64,000 nucleotides of DNA from Strobilurus pachycystidiatus (taxonomy: Eukaryota; Basidiomycota; Agaricomycetes; Agaricales; Physalacriaceae). Of the stretch, positions 1 through 12,652 are shown one piece after another. The notes under the pieces are model-generated. The model made no database searches and was not told where the DNA came from. It saw only the letters and a list, made by a program, of their open reading frames with translations. The stretch's first letter is position 1. Each line of letters starts with the position of its first letter. The translations under genes and the position numbers were made by a program. The DNA lies in NCBI GenBank assembly GCA_019915135.1, contig JAHLMK010000009.1, forward strand, positions 1,488,001-1,552,000, written 5' to 3'.

Positions 1-844
1 GCGTCTTCAAGACTTACGTAGCAACGAGGACCGGTAAATGGCGAGAGAGAGGATATACATAAGATGGTTGTGGCGAGGAAGCCACTAGAACAACATCCGC
101 ACTACTATCACTGATCTGGTGATTCTGGGGAAAGGGCCCAGTCTGAGTCTTAGGATCGAGAACAGAGTAGCTGGGGAAGAAGGAGGACTCGGAGGCTAGT
201 TGACGTCGACAGTAAGGAAGGTGTTGTCAGTTGTGCTAGCAAGTTCCTCGACCTTGACATGGAAGAAGGCAACAATTGGACAGGAACACTGATTCCGTCA
301 CTGCGACAAGGCACCATGCTACGCCTATCACAGAAGATTCAAGTACGGAGAGACTGAGAGGATATGTCTTGACGACTGGATAGTGGGATAGTATGGCTCG
401 GAACCCGGAAGATGAAACGAGCAGGAAGAAGGCTTGAGGAAGTTGCCTTGATTTCGCGTCCAAAATGAGTAGACGTTGCTTTATAAATTGCATGCCGGCA
501 TACCAGCGGAGGCTATTGCTCAAGGTCTGAGAGCACATGGTTGCTCCTGGAGGAGGAGATCAGTAACAAAAGCGAGTACAGTGCAGTGGTATCCCAGTCT
601 GACAAGCCTCGCCTGTGAGAAGGAAGCAGGAGGAAAGGAAGCGGGTCCGGAGGCGAAGACGAGCTTGGTCGCCATAACGAAGCGTGACGTCAACTCAGAC
701 GGATCGGGGGCGATTTCAAATCAAAGTATGGCCAAAAATGGGCTGTCCCTGGTTTGCGTCTCCGTTTCCCACACGCTTTCTTGGCGCCGTCCTCCTTCGT
801 TCTCGCAGACTGGTATCTGCAAGCTTTCTTCCAACTTGGTCTCA
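1..844. other. No supportable gene; 5' flank of the first gene
   Basis: I see no convincing coding sequence here. The frame of the following gene stays open upstream to about position 476, but that part has none of the composition of the downstream protein, so I treat it as leader or promoter. No clear TATA box was found close to the chosen start. Confidence 0.5.
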
Positions 845-2842
845 ATGGCCGCCGCCGACGACCGCAGGCGACGCAAGAAAGACACGGGCAACGGCGCCAT
901 CACTGATGCGGGGTACGCGACTGGGTACGAGACGGACTCTGTCGCCCCGAGCCTAGGCAAAAAGTCGGGAAAAGCGAAGCTGAAGAAAAAGCGCTCCAAG
1001 GCTGCCCTGGGCTCCTCTGACCTTGGATACGAGACAGATGACGGTTACATGTCCTCTTCTGCCCCATCCATGTCCAAGAAGCAGTCCAAGTCGCGCCTAT
1101 TTCGCTTGGGGAACAGGTCAAAGTCCAACGTGCAGGCCGAGGAACCGCCGCCGCTGCCGCCACCGTTGCCTGAGCCAGCGCCTGTCTTCCGTCTCCCCAT
1201 CGCTGCTCGGTTCGCGACCACGCTTGGCGACTTGAACGCCAACGCCACGGTCGAACCTCCACTCCCAGTCCGTCCTTTCGCAAATGATACCCGCACTGCT
1301 AGCGGCGCATCGAGCCCTAACACATTCATTGAATCACCCTCCTTGCTTGAATCCACTTTCAAAGAGCTTGACGATCGGCGGTCTCTCGAACGGGCGGAGT
1401 CGACTGCTACACACGAGGCAGAGTCGACTACCACGCATTCAGTAGACCACAGTGCGGACCATAGTGCTTCCATCACTGTCCCTCATACTCGTCGCCAACA
1501 TGGCCATCCTGCCTTCACCAGCAGCGATAGCAGCGACAACCACGGAACTTCAGGCTCTAGCACGGGGCATTCCTTCTTTTCCAAATGGACCTCCTCGTCA
1601 TCCGCCTCGTCTTCTTCGCCCCAATCAAAGTACCCACCCATCTCATTCCCACTCACTCGCTCTCCATCGCCGCCCTCGCCCACTCTCGCGCAGACGAACA
1701 CTTTCTCGAGCATAAAGAGAATTCCAGAACCGCTCACCATCGACAGCTCTCTATCCGTCGCAGATTCTAGGTCGAGAAACCCATCCCCAGGCGGCCAGTG
1801 GTCCCCATTCGTAGTTGTTACGCCCAACCCGGGCACACCGGAACGCTCCAATTCGCCTGCGAGGCGGTTGCCTTTCCTCGCTCGAAATGTCAATCCGCCG
1901 TCGCCCAAGGCTACCGCGCCGAGGACGCATCTTGGTGACGAGATTGGCGCCTCGACTGAGTTCCTTGTCCCCTCGCCGACATCTCGTTCGCCTATACCTC
2001 CGTATGCGAGGTCTCCGCTTCCCCAGTCTCCTCGTCCCTTGTCTCCTGCTCCTCGATCCCATTCTCCTGCTCCTCCTCGTTCACAATCTCCTCTACCATC
2101 CCGCTCGCAGACAGCCACTCCTCTGCAACCACCCTCCAATCTTCTCGCCATGCGCGACTTGCCACCACCCAGCCCACCGCCCACCATGTCGCTCCCCGAG
2201 GTCCCCGCGGAGGACCGAAGCTACTTTGCCCAGGAGCAACAAGCATCACGGCAGAGACGCCAGTTCGTCATCAATGCGCCTGTGATACCGAAGCGTGGCA
2301 AGGAGTCGCCATTCCCATCGCGACCGGTGATGGGTGCGATACCTGTACACGCCCAGCCAGGGCTCGAGGCGCGTGTCAAGGTGCGGCGATACCGGGACCT
2401 GTACGCGCTCCCGCCGCAGGCGTACGACGCCGTGGACGTGCCCGAGGCGATGCAGGACGTGATCGTGCGGTTCAAGCACGAGTCGGCGTCGAGCGACGAC
2501 CAGGACCAGGATCTGCGTGCGGCGCTGGAGCGGAACCAGTCCGTCGAGGCGCTAAGGGAAAGGGAGGACGAGTCGGACTACGGCGAGGACAGGAGCATGG
2601 GCCGCGAGACGATGTATCGGTATGAGAACCAGTCGACGGGGAACTTGAGCACGTGGAGCGGGGAGGAGGCGTCGAGGTCGAGCATTATGGATATTGAGAA
2701 GAGCACGGCGGCGAGGGATATGTTCGTGCAGCGCATCGAGGCGATGTTTGACCACAACGGGCGCGAGCTCCCGTCGACGAAGGTCCCGCCCGTGCCGAAG
2801 ATCCCTCATGCCTACGCGAATGCGAAGCCCGTAGCATTTTGA
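845..2842 (+). CDS. Ser/Pro-rich intrinsically disordered protein (hypothetical)
   Basis: A single uninterrupted reading frame of 665 residues from an ATG in good context (ctcaATGGCC). An in-frame upstream extension exists, but its sequence looks like leader. The N-terminus is very basic (DDRRRRKKD) and is followed by two GYETD-containing repeats at about residues 20-65. A long low-complexity region then has runs of Ser, Thr and Pro, including SP/RSP dipeptide repeats at about residues 370-430. The C-terminal 180 residues are more mixed, with charged acidic stretches (SSDDQDQD) and a short Pro-rich end. No enzyme motif, signal peptide or membrane segment is visible. Many SP and TP pairs could be targets of proline-directed kinases, which is inference. 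It resembles lineage-restricted agaricomycete proteins of unknown function. Confidence 0.75.
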   Translation: MAAADDRRRRKKDTGNGAITDAGYATGYETDSVAPSLGKKSGKAKLKKKRSKAALGSSDLGYETDDGYMSSSAPSMSKKQSKSRLFRLGNRSKSNVQAEEPPPLPPPLPEPAPVFRLPIAARFATTLGDLNANATVEPPLPVRPFANDTRTASGASSPNTFIESPSLLESTFKELDDRRSLERAESTATHEAESTTTHSVDHSADHSASITVPHTRRQHGHPAFTSSDSSDNHGTSGSSTGHSFFSKWTSSSSASSSSPQSKYPPISFPLTRSPSPPSPTLAQTNTFSSIKRIPEPLTIDSSLSVADSRSRNPSPGGQWSPFVVVTPNPGTPERSNSPARRLPFLARNVNPPSPKATAPRTHLGDEIGASTEFLVPSPTSRSPIPPYARSPLPQSPRPLSPAPRSHSPAPPRSQSPLPSRSQTATPLQPPSNLLAMRDLPPPSPPPTMSLPEVPAEDRSYFAQEQQASRQRRQFVINAPVIPKRGKESPFPSRPVMGAIPVHAQPGLEARVKVRRYRDLYALPPQAYDAVDVPEAMQDVIVRFKHESASSDDQDQDLRAALERNQSVEALREREDESDYGEDRSMGRETMYRYENQSTGNLSTWSGEEASRSSIMDIEKSTAARDMFVQRIEAMFDHNGRELPSTKVPPVPKIPHAYANAKPVAF

Positions 2843-3352
2843 GGTTGCTGCTTATCTGTGAGTCTCGTCTCTTCCGTTTGTGTGAGTGAACGCTCAGGCT
2901 GATTTTGTCCGTAGATCATCATCATTCTTGTCAGTTTGGGTTCTACTGCGTCGATATATCCTCTTGTTGTATTTTTTTTTCCTTTGCTTTCCATATTCAT
3001 ACATTACATACCATACCATACCAGCAACAGACTGGTCTGTTGGACCCCCCACCGCACTCACTCATCTTGACTGTCGCTTCTGTATACATAGAATAAACAA
3101 TTGCTGTTTTGCTGTCGTCGCCGACGATGATTCGTATGCCTTCAAGTTCACGGTCTTGTAGATGAAGCCCGTATGTACGTGCACGTAGAGTGTATACTAG
3201 GCTAGAGGCTAACCTTGCTTGATATGAAAAATGGTGCGCTTTCATGTCACTCTCGTCATGCTGGTAAAACCCAGGCTCATTGTTAGTCGGCAATACTACA
3301 ATATTCCAGAATGCATGTTCGAGACACGGAGTCGTAAAGAGCATTGATTTAA

Positions 3353-4520
3353 TTAACATGAAAACACAGTCGGCCCTTTTCAAGTTGCGTGCATCAGGTT
3401 CAACGTATGAGAGGTAGAAACTGCGTGTACTCACCTGGAACCGCGTAGCTCGTGACCGTTGGGTAGTAGATGTTGATCGTGATACCGGGGTCGGAACCTT
3501 TGATAGCAGTGAGTTCGACATTATCCACGATTATTTACGTAGCTCGCTTACCTGCGTATGCGCCAGGGAAGCTCACGGTGGCTGGCGAAGCGCTGCCGCC
3601 TCCGGTGATCTGGAGCTGAGCGCACTCCATCTATATCAATGATGAGTGCGCCACATTTGAAGAGTGCGTATTCGAAGACTACTCACGTAGAATTGGGCCC
3701 CGGGGTAGGAGCTGGCGCCATGCAAAGCTAGAATGAGTGCGTCAATAATCAGATCTTGGCTTACTTCTATCCGCCGACTCACCAATCACCTCATGTCGCA
3801 GGAGGTACGAACCCGCCTTCACGCATGACGGGATCGTGAACGTCACCTTCCCTTTGTTCGCAATCAGCCTATCGACACCCCAGGTCGAGGTCGTGGGGTC
3901 GAAGCCGTCTTGGTAGATCTTGAACCACTTCAAGCCTGTGACGGTGAGATCTGTGGCGTTGTTCACTGCCGCACTGCGCAGGACATTGAGATTAGTGTGT
4001 AGTGACTCGGAAAGGAGCTCACAGGTAGGTAATGACGGGTCCCTTGTGGCTGGGATCGATAGGGTCCGCGGTATCTCCGGAAACTGCGCCTGCGAGTGTG
4101 TGATGCCATTCTGTCGTGACACTCGCGCCGGCTGGGACAGTGATTATCGCTGTTGAGACGGGAGTCTGGTATGGGTTGATACCACCGTTGCAGATGATAT
4201 CTATATGTGGCGCATGAGAATTAACGACACTCAGACTCGACTCGGAAACTATACCGTTGGAGGTCACATCCGTGATGGGCTGCACGGAAACGCGCAGTCA
4301 GTAAAGCAAGGACCGAATCGAGTAGACGCCACGTACACCATCGTAAGTGGGTACGCGAATGCCGTTCAAATGACCGGCATCTACGCCGTTCACGTACAGC
4401 TCCTGGAAGAGGAAGTCAACAAGGGGCCGCTAGCGCATCTGCCGATGAATGAACCTGGAAGATAGTGTGCGCATTTGCATATCCCAATGCAGCGCTAAGG
4501 ACGAGGGCAGAGGTCTTCAT
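3353..4520 (-). CDS. AA9 lytic polysaccharide monooxygenase (former GH61)
   Basis: Secreted copper enzyme that oxidatively cleaves cellulose or related glucans. Splicing by eye gives about 240 residues in eight exons. A 17-residue signal peptide (MKTSALVLS..) ends before [11 protein letters not shown], so the mature protein would start with the His that forms half of the copper histidine brace. The second His lies in TTEWHH, and the axial Tyr is in QFYMECAQ. The family ending VPGPTVFSC follows the last intron (donor near 3440, acceptor near 3380), with TAA at 3353-3355. There is no CBM1 or linker, so this is a single-domain form. Introns are about 45-60 bp with GT-AG ends. All key residues are present and the gene looks intact. 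Its presence supports a plant-biomass-degrading lifestyle. Confidence 0.93.
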
Positions 4521-4572
4521 GTTGCTCAGGGGAATACCTTACGTTAGGGAGGCTTGCCAGTGGCTCAGATGG

Positions 4573-4579
4573 TTTTATA
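4573..4579 (-). promoter_or_regulatory. TATA box of the AA9 gene
   Basis: TATAAAA on the minus strand, about 55 bp upstream of the AA9 start codon, in the expected orientation and at a usual distance for a regulated fungal promoter. Confidence 0.5.
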
Positions 4580-5217
4580 CGTTGACCGGAAAATTTGAGG
4601 TGTATCTATGATGTCCGTTGATCATGACCACGATTAATGATAGCATGGACACAAATCCAATATGAACCTGTGATGCTGTTGGGAAGCTGAAAATCACTCT
4701 GACCTGTACACGGTATGGCGAAATTTTGCAGAACAAACTCCGCCACATCGATGGCGAAAGTGGCTGTTCGGTGGTAAGCACATCAAGTGACGCACCTATT
4801 TCGGTCCGCGAATGCTATTTTTGCTCATCTTTGGTTGGAAATGTTGTAAATGACGGTCAGCACGACAGAACAGGCGAAAAAGCTTTTGACGTTCCGGGAC
4901 CGGAGCATTATATGCAGAAGTGTTGTATCACATTTGCACAGCAGTTGCCTTATTTGCACTCGGTGCCTTGAGGGTTGACCACGATACGAGCCCGATACTG
5001 AATTGAAGGCGGTTGAGCATCGGTTGGAAGTCGGAATCAAGAAACAGGTGGATACGAATGACGTCGACTCGGTTCTCAGCGGTCGGAAAAGCCAAATTAT
5101 GCTAACTTAGCTCGACGAAGGATTCGTCTACATAATTATAGATAGAGCTGATCTACTTCTACATAATATCGCTTCATAGGATGTGAGTAATATATTTAAT
5201 AATATTATAGTTGCGTC

Positions 5218-8200
5218 TTAGTGTAATCGTGATGGTCCGGCAACAGCGTTGCCATTCTCAATAGTATTAGCATTCGTCTCCAGCATCGGAACGTCTCCGT
5301 CCGCATCTGGTAGAAGGAACTCCGTATCCTCATACATGTGAGGGAAAAGAATCGCCAGCATGTCGTCGACTCTGCAAAACCTTTAGCAACGGAAGGAACG
5401 GAATGGCTCATAACCCACTTGGAAATGAAGTCGCCCTTGAGAGCTTGTTTCTTCGTCTTGGCGTTCTTGGACGAGACATCGACAGCACCGTCGTCATCCG
5501 TTTTATTGAGAGACGATATGTCCAAGGTTCCCGCCGAGTTTTCTTTGGTGTACAGGGAAAGTCCTCTCCGGGCCGCCATATCCAAGATGTTCTTTTCGAT
5601 GGTGTCCTCGGTGTAATAACAGTAGACTATGCCTGAAATCAATATCGCTCTGTAGATTGAGAATCATGGTTCCTGACCTTCCGTGGGCCGCGTCTGACCT
5701 AAACGATCGATCCGAGCAATTGCCTGAATCTCGAAGCCATGTTCCACGACACTTTCGAGCAAGAACACCCGAGAGGCACAAGTTATGTTTAGTCCTGCGT
5801 TCTCGCGTTCGCTATTCATAGGATGAGCACGCCGACACAGACAACGGAGTAATTACTCACCCATGTAATAATAGAACTTGGATATGTGCATTATCTTTGA
5901 ATCGCTTAGCAGCTGGGGCGCCTTGAGCGGTCTGGTCGATCTTGAGACAATCTATGGCGTTGTGCTCCAAAGCTCGCTCGAGGACTGGGAAGGAAGATTA
6001 GCAAAGGACTACTGAGTGTGATGCATAAACATACTCTGGAGCGAATCCGCCCAGGCGGAGAAGACGATACTCTTGGCGCCAGGATCTGTCTCTTGGATAT
6101 ACAAGAGATGGCGGACAATCGTCTGGATCTTCTTTCCGTAGTCTCCGAACGACTGTAAGTTCTGGATGACCTCGTATACCTCTGGTGCTTGAAGGCATAT
6201 CAGTCATGAGTACTTACTCATGATAGTACTGCAACACTTACAGATCATGCTGTACTCAATCTTACGGCGCGATCGAGGCACAGCTTCAGTTTTCTTCGCT
6301 TCGACTTTCTCAGCGGCTGGTCCATTGACAGTGAATCGTTGGAGGTTACGAGTGTCGATGGGAACACTGTTCGCCGCGTAAGCAAGCGAACGGCTGATGA
6401 AAAGTCGACTTACCGGCAAACGGGACACACCTTCCCTTCCCTCCTCTGCACCCAGGCCTTCATGCATGCCTCACAGAAAACGTGTGCACTACAGACGCAT
6501 GTATGAGCGAGGAAAAAAAAAATACCAAAATTGCAGCGTACCAGGCGGTGATAAACCCTCGCTCGAATTCACATCCACAGAGGATACAATCGTCGTCGTC
6601 CTCCTCTGCTTCTCCGCGATCTTTCTGTAAGTTTTCCATGTAACGCTGCCGAGCCCGACTGGTCTTCAAGCTAGTTTCCAAGTCCTTGAGCTCTTTCTCG
6701 CACTCCTCGACAGCCTCCTCGTATGTCTGCCCTTCCCATGAGACTTGCGTAACAGTGTCTGATATTTCTTGCAACTGCCGGAAGTAGAGAATGCGTTGAT
6801 TGAAAGCCTTTCGGAAAAGAACAAGGTCTGCATCGAGCCGATCCAGTGCTTTACCTATCGTGGCGAGTAAGTGTGTGTTACCCGCAATCAAGTAGAGGCT
6901 CACTTTGATCAGCCATGAATGTGCGCACATCTGCAATCAAAGTCTTCAGAAGAATCTTTTCGGGGTCTTTGTCGCGGGCGATCCGAGCGAAAGCTGCACT
7001 CATATCAACGAGGATCTGGTGGTGTATCTCAAGCCGGTGCTAGAATTGGATTGGATAGATCAAACATACCGATTTGATAGATCGCGAGTCAAGATCCTCA
7101 AGAAGAGCCTTACGCTGTTCCAGGAGCTGTTTACGGAGGACCTCGTGTTCTGGCTGAAGTTCGATATCTCGATGCTCGTCGTCGAGATCAATCTCGTCTG
7201 CGGCATTAGCCTTCTGAGCGGCAAAAGTCTTTCGAAGGCGCTTCTCTCTGACGGTAATTTGAGTAACGGAGCCTGAGCGAAAATTATCGGGAAGCTCACC
7301 GAGCATCATGCGCAGCCAGAAGGGTACGTTCGTTAACGAGAGCTTGCCGTCGATCAGCCAGAAGGGAGGTGTAGGCTTGAAGATAAGTTTCAGCCTCTCC
7401 TTGATCGTCGAGACTTCGCTGATATTCTTCGCCGTCCGCCTCCCCTTCGCCGCTGTCATTAGTGACGAGCTTTTGAGTAAGCAGGCGATGCATTTCAGAA
7501 CGCCATTCCCAAAGGAGCTTCGACTGCTCGTTCAATACTATCTCGACAACGTCGTGGAATTCTTCAACCTGTAGCATACGTCTCGGTAAGACGCCTGGAG
7601 ATAGGATCAATGGTCAGACTGACCATTGTGCCAGATCGTACACCTCCCTGCTCGAGGTAAGGAAGTTTGATCATGAGGGTGTTTTCGTTAATCCCATGCT
7701 TGGTGGCGTCGGCGTCCAGTTCAGCCATACCGTTGTTTGCATCCTCCGCCGTAACTGACAAAGTGAGTTTGTCGGTCTAATCAAAGGGGCGATGAGTACC
7801 TTTCAGAAGATCACGTCGAAGTTCCTCGCAAAACCCGTATGCTGCTTTCTCCTCCTCTTCGAACGACACGCCCAGCACGTTGTAGACATCACCCTGCAAG
7901 AACTTGACACGATGCAACACAATACGCGCGTCGCGAAGGCGGTTTCGAAGGACAGTCCGCTTGTTCTTGTGCTCTTCTCCAGCAGGCGTCTTTGGAAGGC
8001 CATCGTCGTCGGTGCCCAAATCGGAGGCCGGCGACGAATCTCTCTCTTTTCCTTTTGACGTCGAAGCCTCGGGCTCGAGTGATTCCCTGCTCGTTTTCTC
8101 CGCAGCGTGCTCTTTCTTCAGTATTTCGCCCCTTGCAGCATGGGCCACGATTTCTTCATTGATGGCGTCTACAAGCGTCGTACACTCCTTCTCTGCCTCA

Positions 8201-11058
8201 ATGAGAATGTCCAGCGATTCACGATAAGCCCGGTGATTGTTCGCCTTGGCATGTTGATGGAGTTGCGCCTGCCGCACCTTGGTCTGCACCTGGAGACGAA
8301 GAGTTCAACAAGAAGTACTAGTTGCGACAGGCTTGCCATACCTTCATTTTCAGATCCTCCATGACACTACGCCAATTCTGATCTTGCATGCCCTGGCAAA
8401 TCATTGAGAGCTGGATAGAAAGAGACGCAAGACAAAGCATACCAGAAGAACCTCTTCGATGGTCCTAAGTTGGCCAGCCTTGTAGAACCTATCCGCCTTT
8501 TGGAGTTGACCGACCAAAGGATGTGTGCATATACCCCGCAAGCGGCGGAGACTCTGACGCAGTACGCCAGCGTCGATTTCCCAGTCAGCTGTAGAAGCCA
8601 CACCACGTGCATCGAGTCCTAGTTCAAGCAAAACGGATTCGAGAGCTTGATCGTACACCTGCCGGGGACCTTGAGTCGGAACGGGCAAGGAAATCATTTG
8701 AAACCTACGTGACGTTCGATGCGGCCCATGGTGATGGGTACCAAGAACCGCGTCTGTTGAGGTATGGTGAGTTCCTTAGAGAGCGTCGCTTTCACGGTCC
8801 TAAAACGAGATCAGACCAACAGAACTCTCAGATGACTCGGAGATCTGCACTAACCGAATACTGTAGTGCTGTATAAACTCGGTGAATAGAGAGGCATTTT
8901 CTGGCTGTATTAGCCGTTCCCAGAGCTTCTGGCTGCCCACGACATTATCGACACGGAGGAATCTGCATTGTTGGATCAGCAGCAGAGATGCAACGAGCTC
9001 GACGCGTACTTTAACACATGTATCAGATCCGAGACCTGCGTCCGTGCAGGCGTACCGGACACAGCGAATGAAGAAAGGCGCGGAATCAGCGATACCATGT
9101 CCCTGTTCGATATTCAATCAAATGCCGATCGATAACGAACTGAGCAACTCACTCGACTTTGCCGCCGCCAACCATCTGCACTTCGTCCATGACGACCCTG
9201 TGCCACTCACACATAATGAGCGGGCTCCTCGGCAGCTCCAGGTTCGAATAAACGACGTCCTCTCGTCTAGGCCGTTTGGGTATTGGCCGGGCGACATTGA
9301 GATCGTGTCGCAACTCCGTGTAAGTGGTCACCACGACGTCGAACTCGTGCGCATAAGTACACCAATCCACAATGTTTTCCGTATCCAGCTGAGGTTGGTA
9401 TTTACGCTTCTTGTTCGCTTTTATCCTCTTCTCCCGCTCCTCCTCGACTTGGGCAGGGTTGATTGGGACGCCGAGTTTGGTCCATCCTTCGTAACGTAAT
9501 ACCTTCAAGCTCGGGGCATGCAGCGCCAATTCATCCATCCATTGTGAGGCAAGTGCAGGTGGTGTAACGATTAGCGTTGCCTGTAAGGAAGTTAGATGTT
9601 TGAGAGGGATGGTGGCAGTACAGTACTCACTCTGACGGCCTTGACGTTGACGTTGGCCTCTTGATCCCACACGACCTGATCAACCGGGTTCCTCTCTGGT
9701 GGAGCGGGGTTCAGCAAGACCAGCGATATCATCTCGAGCGTCTTCCCCAACCCAGGCTCTTCGGCCAAGATACCACCGAAAGCAGGCGCCTCGGGTGTGA
9801 AGTCCGTGGCGATCTCCCCAGTCAATCGGTTGAAGTAGAAAGTCAGGTTGCCCTCGTCTATACGCTTCCAGAACGAATATTCGGAGGCGTTCTCGAGAGG
9901 GACGACCTCGCCAGTTTCCGTGATGGTCTTGCCTTCGCGGTTCAGAAGCCAGGCCAGAGTACGCCTCTGGAAAGGTAATAGGGTTGGCATGAGTTCTGAG
10001 GGCTGCATCGCTTCGACAAGCTTGGAAGAAGGCAGCGGCGAGGCGGGTTGGAGAATGGAGTACAGAAAAGGGATGGTAATCGCGGCGCTAGAGCTGTTTG
10101 GGAAGTAAAGTCTGCGTACAAATCGCTCCTGTGCATTGTACAAAGCGTCGTCGTACAACCGCCTGGTGACGCCTTTGCTGGTTGAGACCTCTGTATAGAC
10201 AGGATCGAAGAAACTCGGAATTATTGAATAGAGAAGCTCGACGTCCAGTCTGAAAGGGAGGAGGGAGTCGCCCTGAGAAACATCAGGCGCAAGACGAACG
10301 AGTTTCAAAGAGCCGTTCACAGAGACCCTTTTCCTCGTCAACAAGTAAGTCGCATCCTTTAGAATGGGCGCGATTTCATCTTCTCTATGCGCAGAGGGCA
10401 CGATGAATAACCACTCCTTATTCCCGTTTGCCCCTTCTGCGCCCACGACCATCAGCTTTCCAGCATACATCGCAACTGATACCGCGCCTAGATCGATGGC
10501 ATCACCGCTGGAACCAGGTGCGCCAGAAGGGCCAAGGGCAGCCACGAGCGCCTCTTCCTCATCTATCCAATCCTCGCCATCCCAGACGTGACTCGGTTCC
10601 TGGGGTGCTGCTGTCCCGGAAGGAGTTGAAGACGCAGTGCTGTAGCGAATATCAAAAGTATGATAGAAGACAGGGGTCGCGCTCGAGGACTGCGACGAGC
10701 CGTGAAAGGGAACATCAGGATACTTCATCACCAACGAGCCTTCCTTTGTTCCATCGTTATGCTTCCTTCTCTTCGTCTCGTCGCGTTCAGAGCTCGGGGC
10801 GGCACGCTTTTTTCCTTTCCCAGAGTCTTTCTCCGGCGAGTCGCCGTTCCTACTCAGCAAGCGTCGAAGCAGGCCCGGCTTTTTGCCTTCCCCGTTTATT
10901 TCCTCAAGCGGGTGCGGCGCGTCGATACGGTCCTTCAGGAGGTGGAGAAGGAGGCCGATGTTGAGGGCAGGGCGATATGACCTCGAAGATGCTTGCCAAT
11001 AGAAGCTGGGAGTAGCACGAATGGGTACATTATGGCAGGAGACGCCGGTATCCCGCAT
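5218..11058 (-). CDS. SNF2-family ATPase with RING finger, SHPRH/Irc20-like E3 ligase
   Basis: Large multi-intron nuclear protein, roughly 1,500 residues. The N-terminal exon (about 488 residues) ends in the SNF2 Walker A region GGILAEEPGLGKT. Motif II is the variant VVMDEVQMVGG, as in SHPRH-type proteins. A coiled-coil-rich insertion follows (about 8.3-6.6 kb), then a C3HC4 RING (CILC..CAHVFCEAC..CPVC, about 6.6-6.4 kb) lying between the two helicase lobes. The helicase C-terminal lobe has SIVFSAW and an R-x-D-R-x-G-Q-T motif near 5.7 kb. This RING-in-SNF2 order is diagnostic of SHPRH (human) and Irc20 (yeast), which link chromatin ATPase activity to ubiquitin transfer in DNA-damage tolerance. 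The stop is TAA at 5218-5220 after a last intron near 5.4 kb. The ATG at 11056-11058 sits directly after an acceptor-like CGCAG, so a short upstream exon is possible. Confidence 0.88.
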
Positions 11059-11350
11059 CTGCGATGATGATGGTCAGGAGGAAATTTAGTAGTCACGACC
11101 CCGGGAGCGCGTCGCGTCACGGTGGCCAGTTTCCCAGGCCGGATAAATCCGCATCGGGCCGCGCCTTGGCCTAGCTTCCATTGTTCGCTCGATTCAGTAC
11201 GACCTCATGTACTTGCTGCCGCGTGGAGCCTCTATATCCCTTTGGCACCGTGCTTAATATCCAAAGATCCTCTTTAGGGAGAGCACAACCCTGATGATCT
11301 GCATTGTTGGTCGAATCTGAAAGGCCCTTTGTTGTTCTGCGCGCGTGGGG

Positions 11351-11358
11351 TATATAAA
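11351..11358 (+). promoter_or_regulatory. TATA box upstream of the small unknown gene
   Basis: TATATAAA on the plus strand, about 92 bp before the ATG at 11450. It lies in the divergent region between this gene and the SHPRH-like gene. Confidence 0.45.
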
Positions 11359-11449
11359 GCTCACCTAGAGCGATGCTATCTTTAACATCTCCCATCTATC
11401 TAACGACCATATCATTCACGCAAACCGGCTTTGCCTATTTTCTATCATT

Positions 11450-11984
11450 ATGAACACTTCAACGTCCTCCAACGTCACTCTCCCTCCCTTGCGGTCCTTG
11501 GATCTGCTCTACTTGGCACAGGAGAATGCGACAGTGAGTTCCCGTATCTTTCTCCGATCGGCGCTCATCTCTCTAGCCCTACCGCCACGCGTCGACTCCT
11601 CGCGACGGTCATGCGCAACTGCCAACTCCCGGGCAGAGCCCTGTCACTCCCCGTAAACAGAAACAGAACCCTTACCCTCCCACGAGTCCCCAACAACTGC
11701 AGAGTCCATGCCGTCAAGCGCGTCCCCGCACCACCTTACCCCCAGTCTCTGCACTTCGTGGAAGCAGCATCCAGTACCAGATTCAGCCGTGTCACGATAG
11801 CGAGGCCGACGCTCTCGTCGTCCTCATCCCCAAGGGCGCCAGGTACCCCATACCAGTTCCCGCCGATACCACAGGGCTTCTGGTCGTCGGCCCCGCCATA
11901 CCGGCGTTCCGCGACCCTCGCAACATGCCTCCAGGAACTCGCATTCTTCCGTATCGCTTTCAGAAGCCTGGAGCGAGAGCGTAG
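11450..11984 (+). CDS. Small unknown protein, two exons
   Basis: Exon 1 is 11450-11533, intron 11534-11576 (GTGAGT..CTAG), exon 2 is 11577-11984, giving 163 residues. The first 28 residues are Ser/Thr/Leu-rich, and the middle is Pro/Gln/Ser-rich and probably disordered. The last 75 residues form a more ordered block with hydrophobic strands (DALVVLIPKGARYPIPVPAD) and an Arg/Lys-rich end. There is no signal peptide or membrane helix, and I do not recognise the family. The splice is supported by a good donor and by a long open frame after the junction, while the unspliced frame stops early. It is divergently transcribed from the SNF2 gene and has a TATA box. Confidence 0.6.
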
Positions 11985-12652
11985 GAGGCTTTAGAGAGCT
12001 CACGACTTTTATGACTGTTGTCTAACCTGTCCTGCCATCATTGTATCTTTAGTATCCTTTCCATCACGTCCTCGTCCGCCGTACATACATGACTCGTTAT
12101 CCATACTCATAGTTTTGCTTATTGCTATCACTGCTATCATCTTCAAATACTTACACCTACATATACACCTTGTTGACACAATCACACTCTCGTTACCACG
12201 CCACGTACTCACATGGCCTGAACGACAACGCAAGTGAACGATTCAAAATCAAGCAACCATGAATGACCGGTTAGGACACAGATATTTCTGCACAAGACAG
12301 CGTTCGGTCAATCAAAAATGAGTGCATCGCTATCAAGCGTCTCGTTGCACGATCTACCGTCAACATCCTCGGCAAACTGAACACTGACCTCGCGTTCAGG
12401 CGGCAGTGGACTGCTCGACGATAAGAATGGAGTAGGATCATTTCGTACCAGCGCGAAAGACTCTAGCAGCCAGAGCACCGAGGTTGGTGGGCATCACTCA
12501 ATACGGCGCTTAAGCAGATAGGATTGTCCGGGTCATAAGATAGCACCAATTCCCATAGTACATAGATCGAAAGAAAGAAACAACAAGCGTAGAAGTACAC
12601 TGCAAGGCCTCAGTTGAACGACGGGCAAGAATGGGGTTCAGAAAGCGCTCAC
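11985..12652. other. Intergenic, nothing recognised
   Basis: About 670 bp between two genes. No open frame with coding character and no repeat were seen. It presumably holds the two 3' untranslated regions. Confidence 0.5.

Noticed and set aside
476..844. N-terminal extension of the first gene
   Set aside because: Open in frame, but its composition is unlike the downstream protein and the ATG at 845 has a better context.
10428..10964. 178-codon plus-strand frame inside the SNF2 gene
   Set aside because: Antisense to the N-terminal exon of the SHPRH-like gene, whose own frame encodes recognisable helicase motifs.
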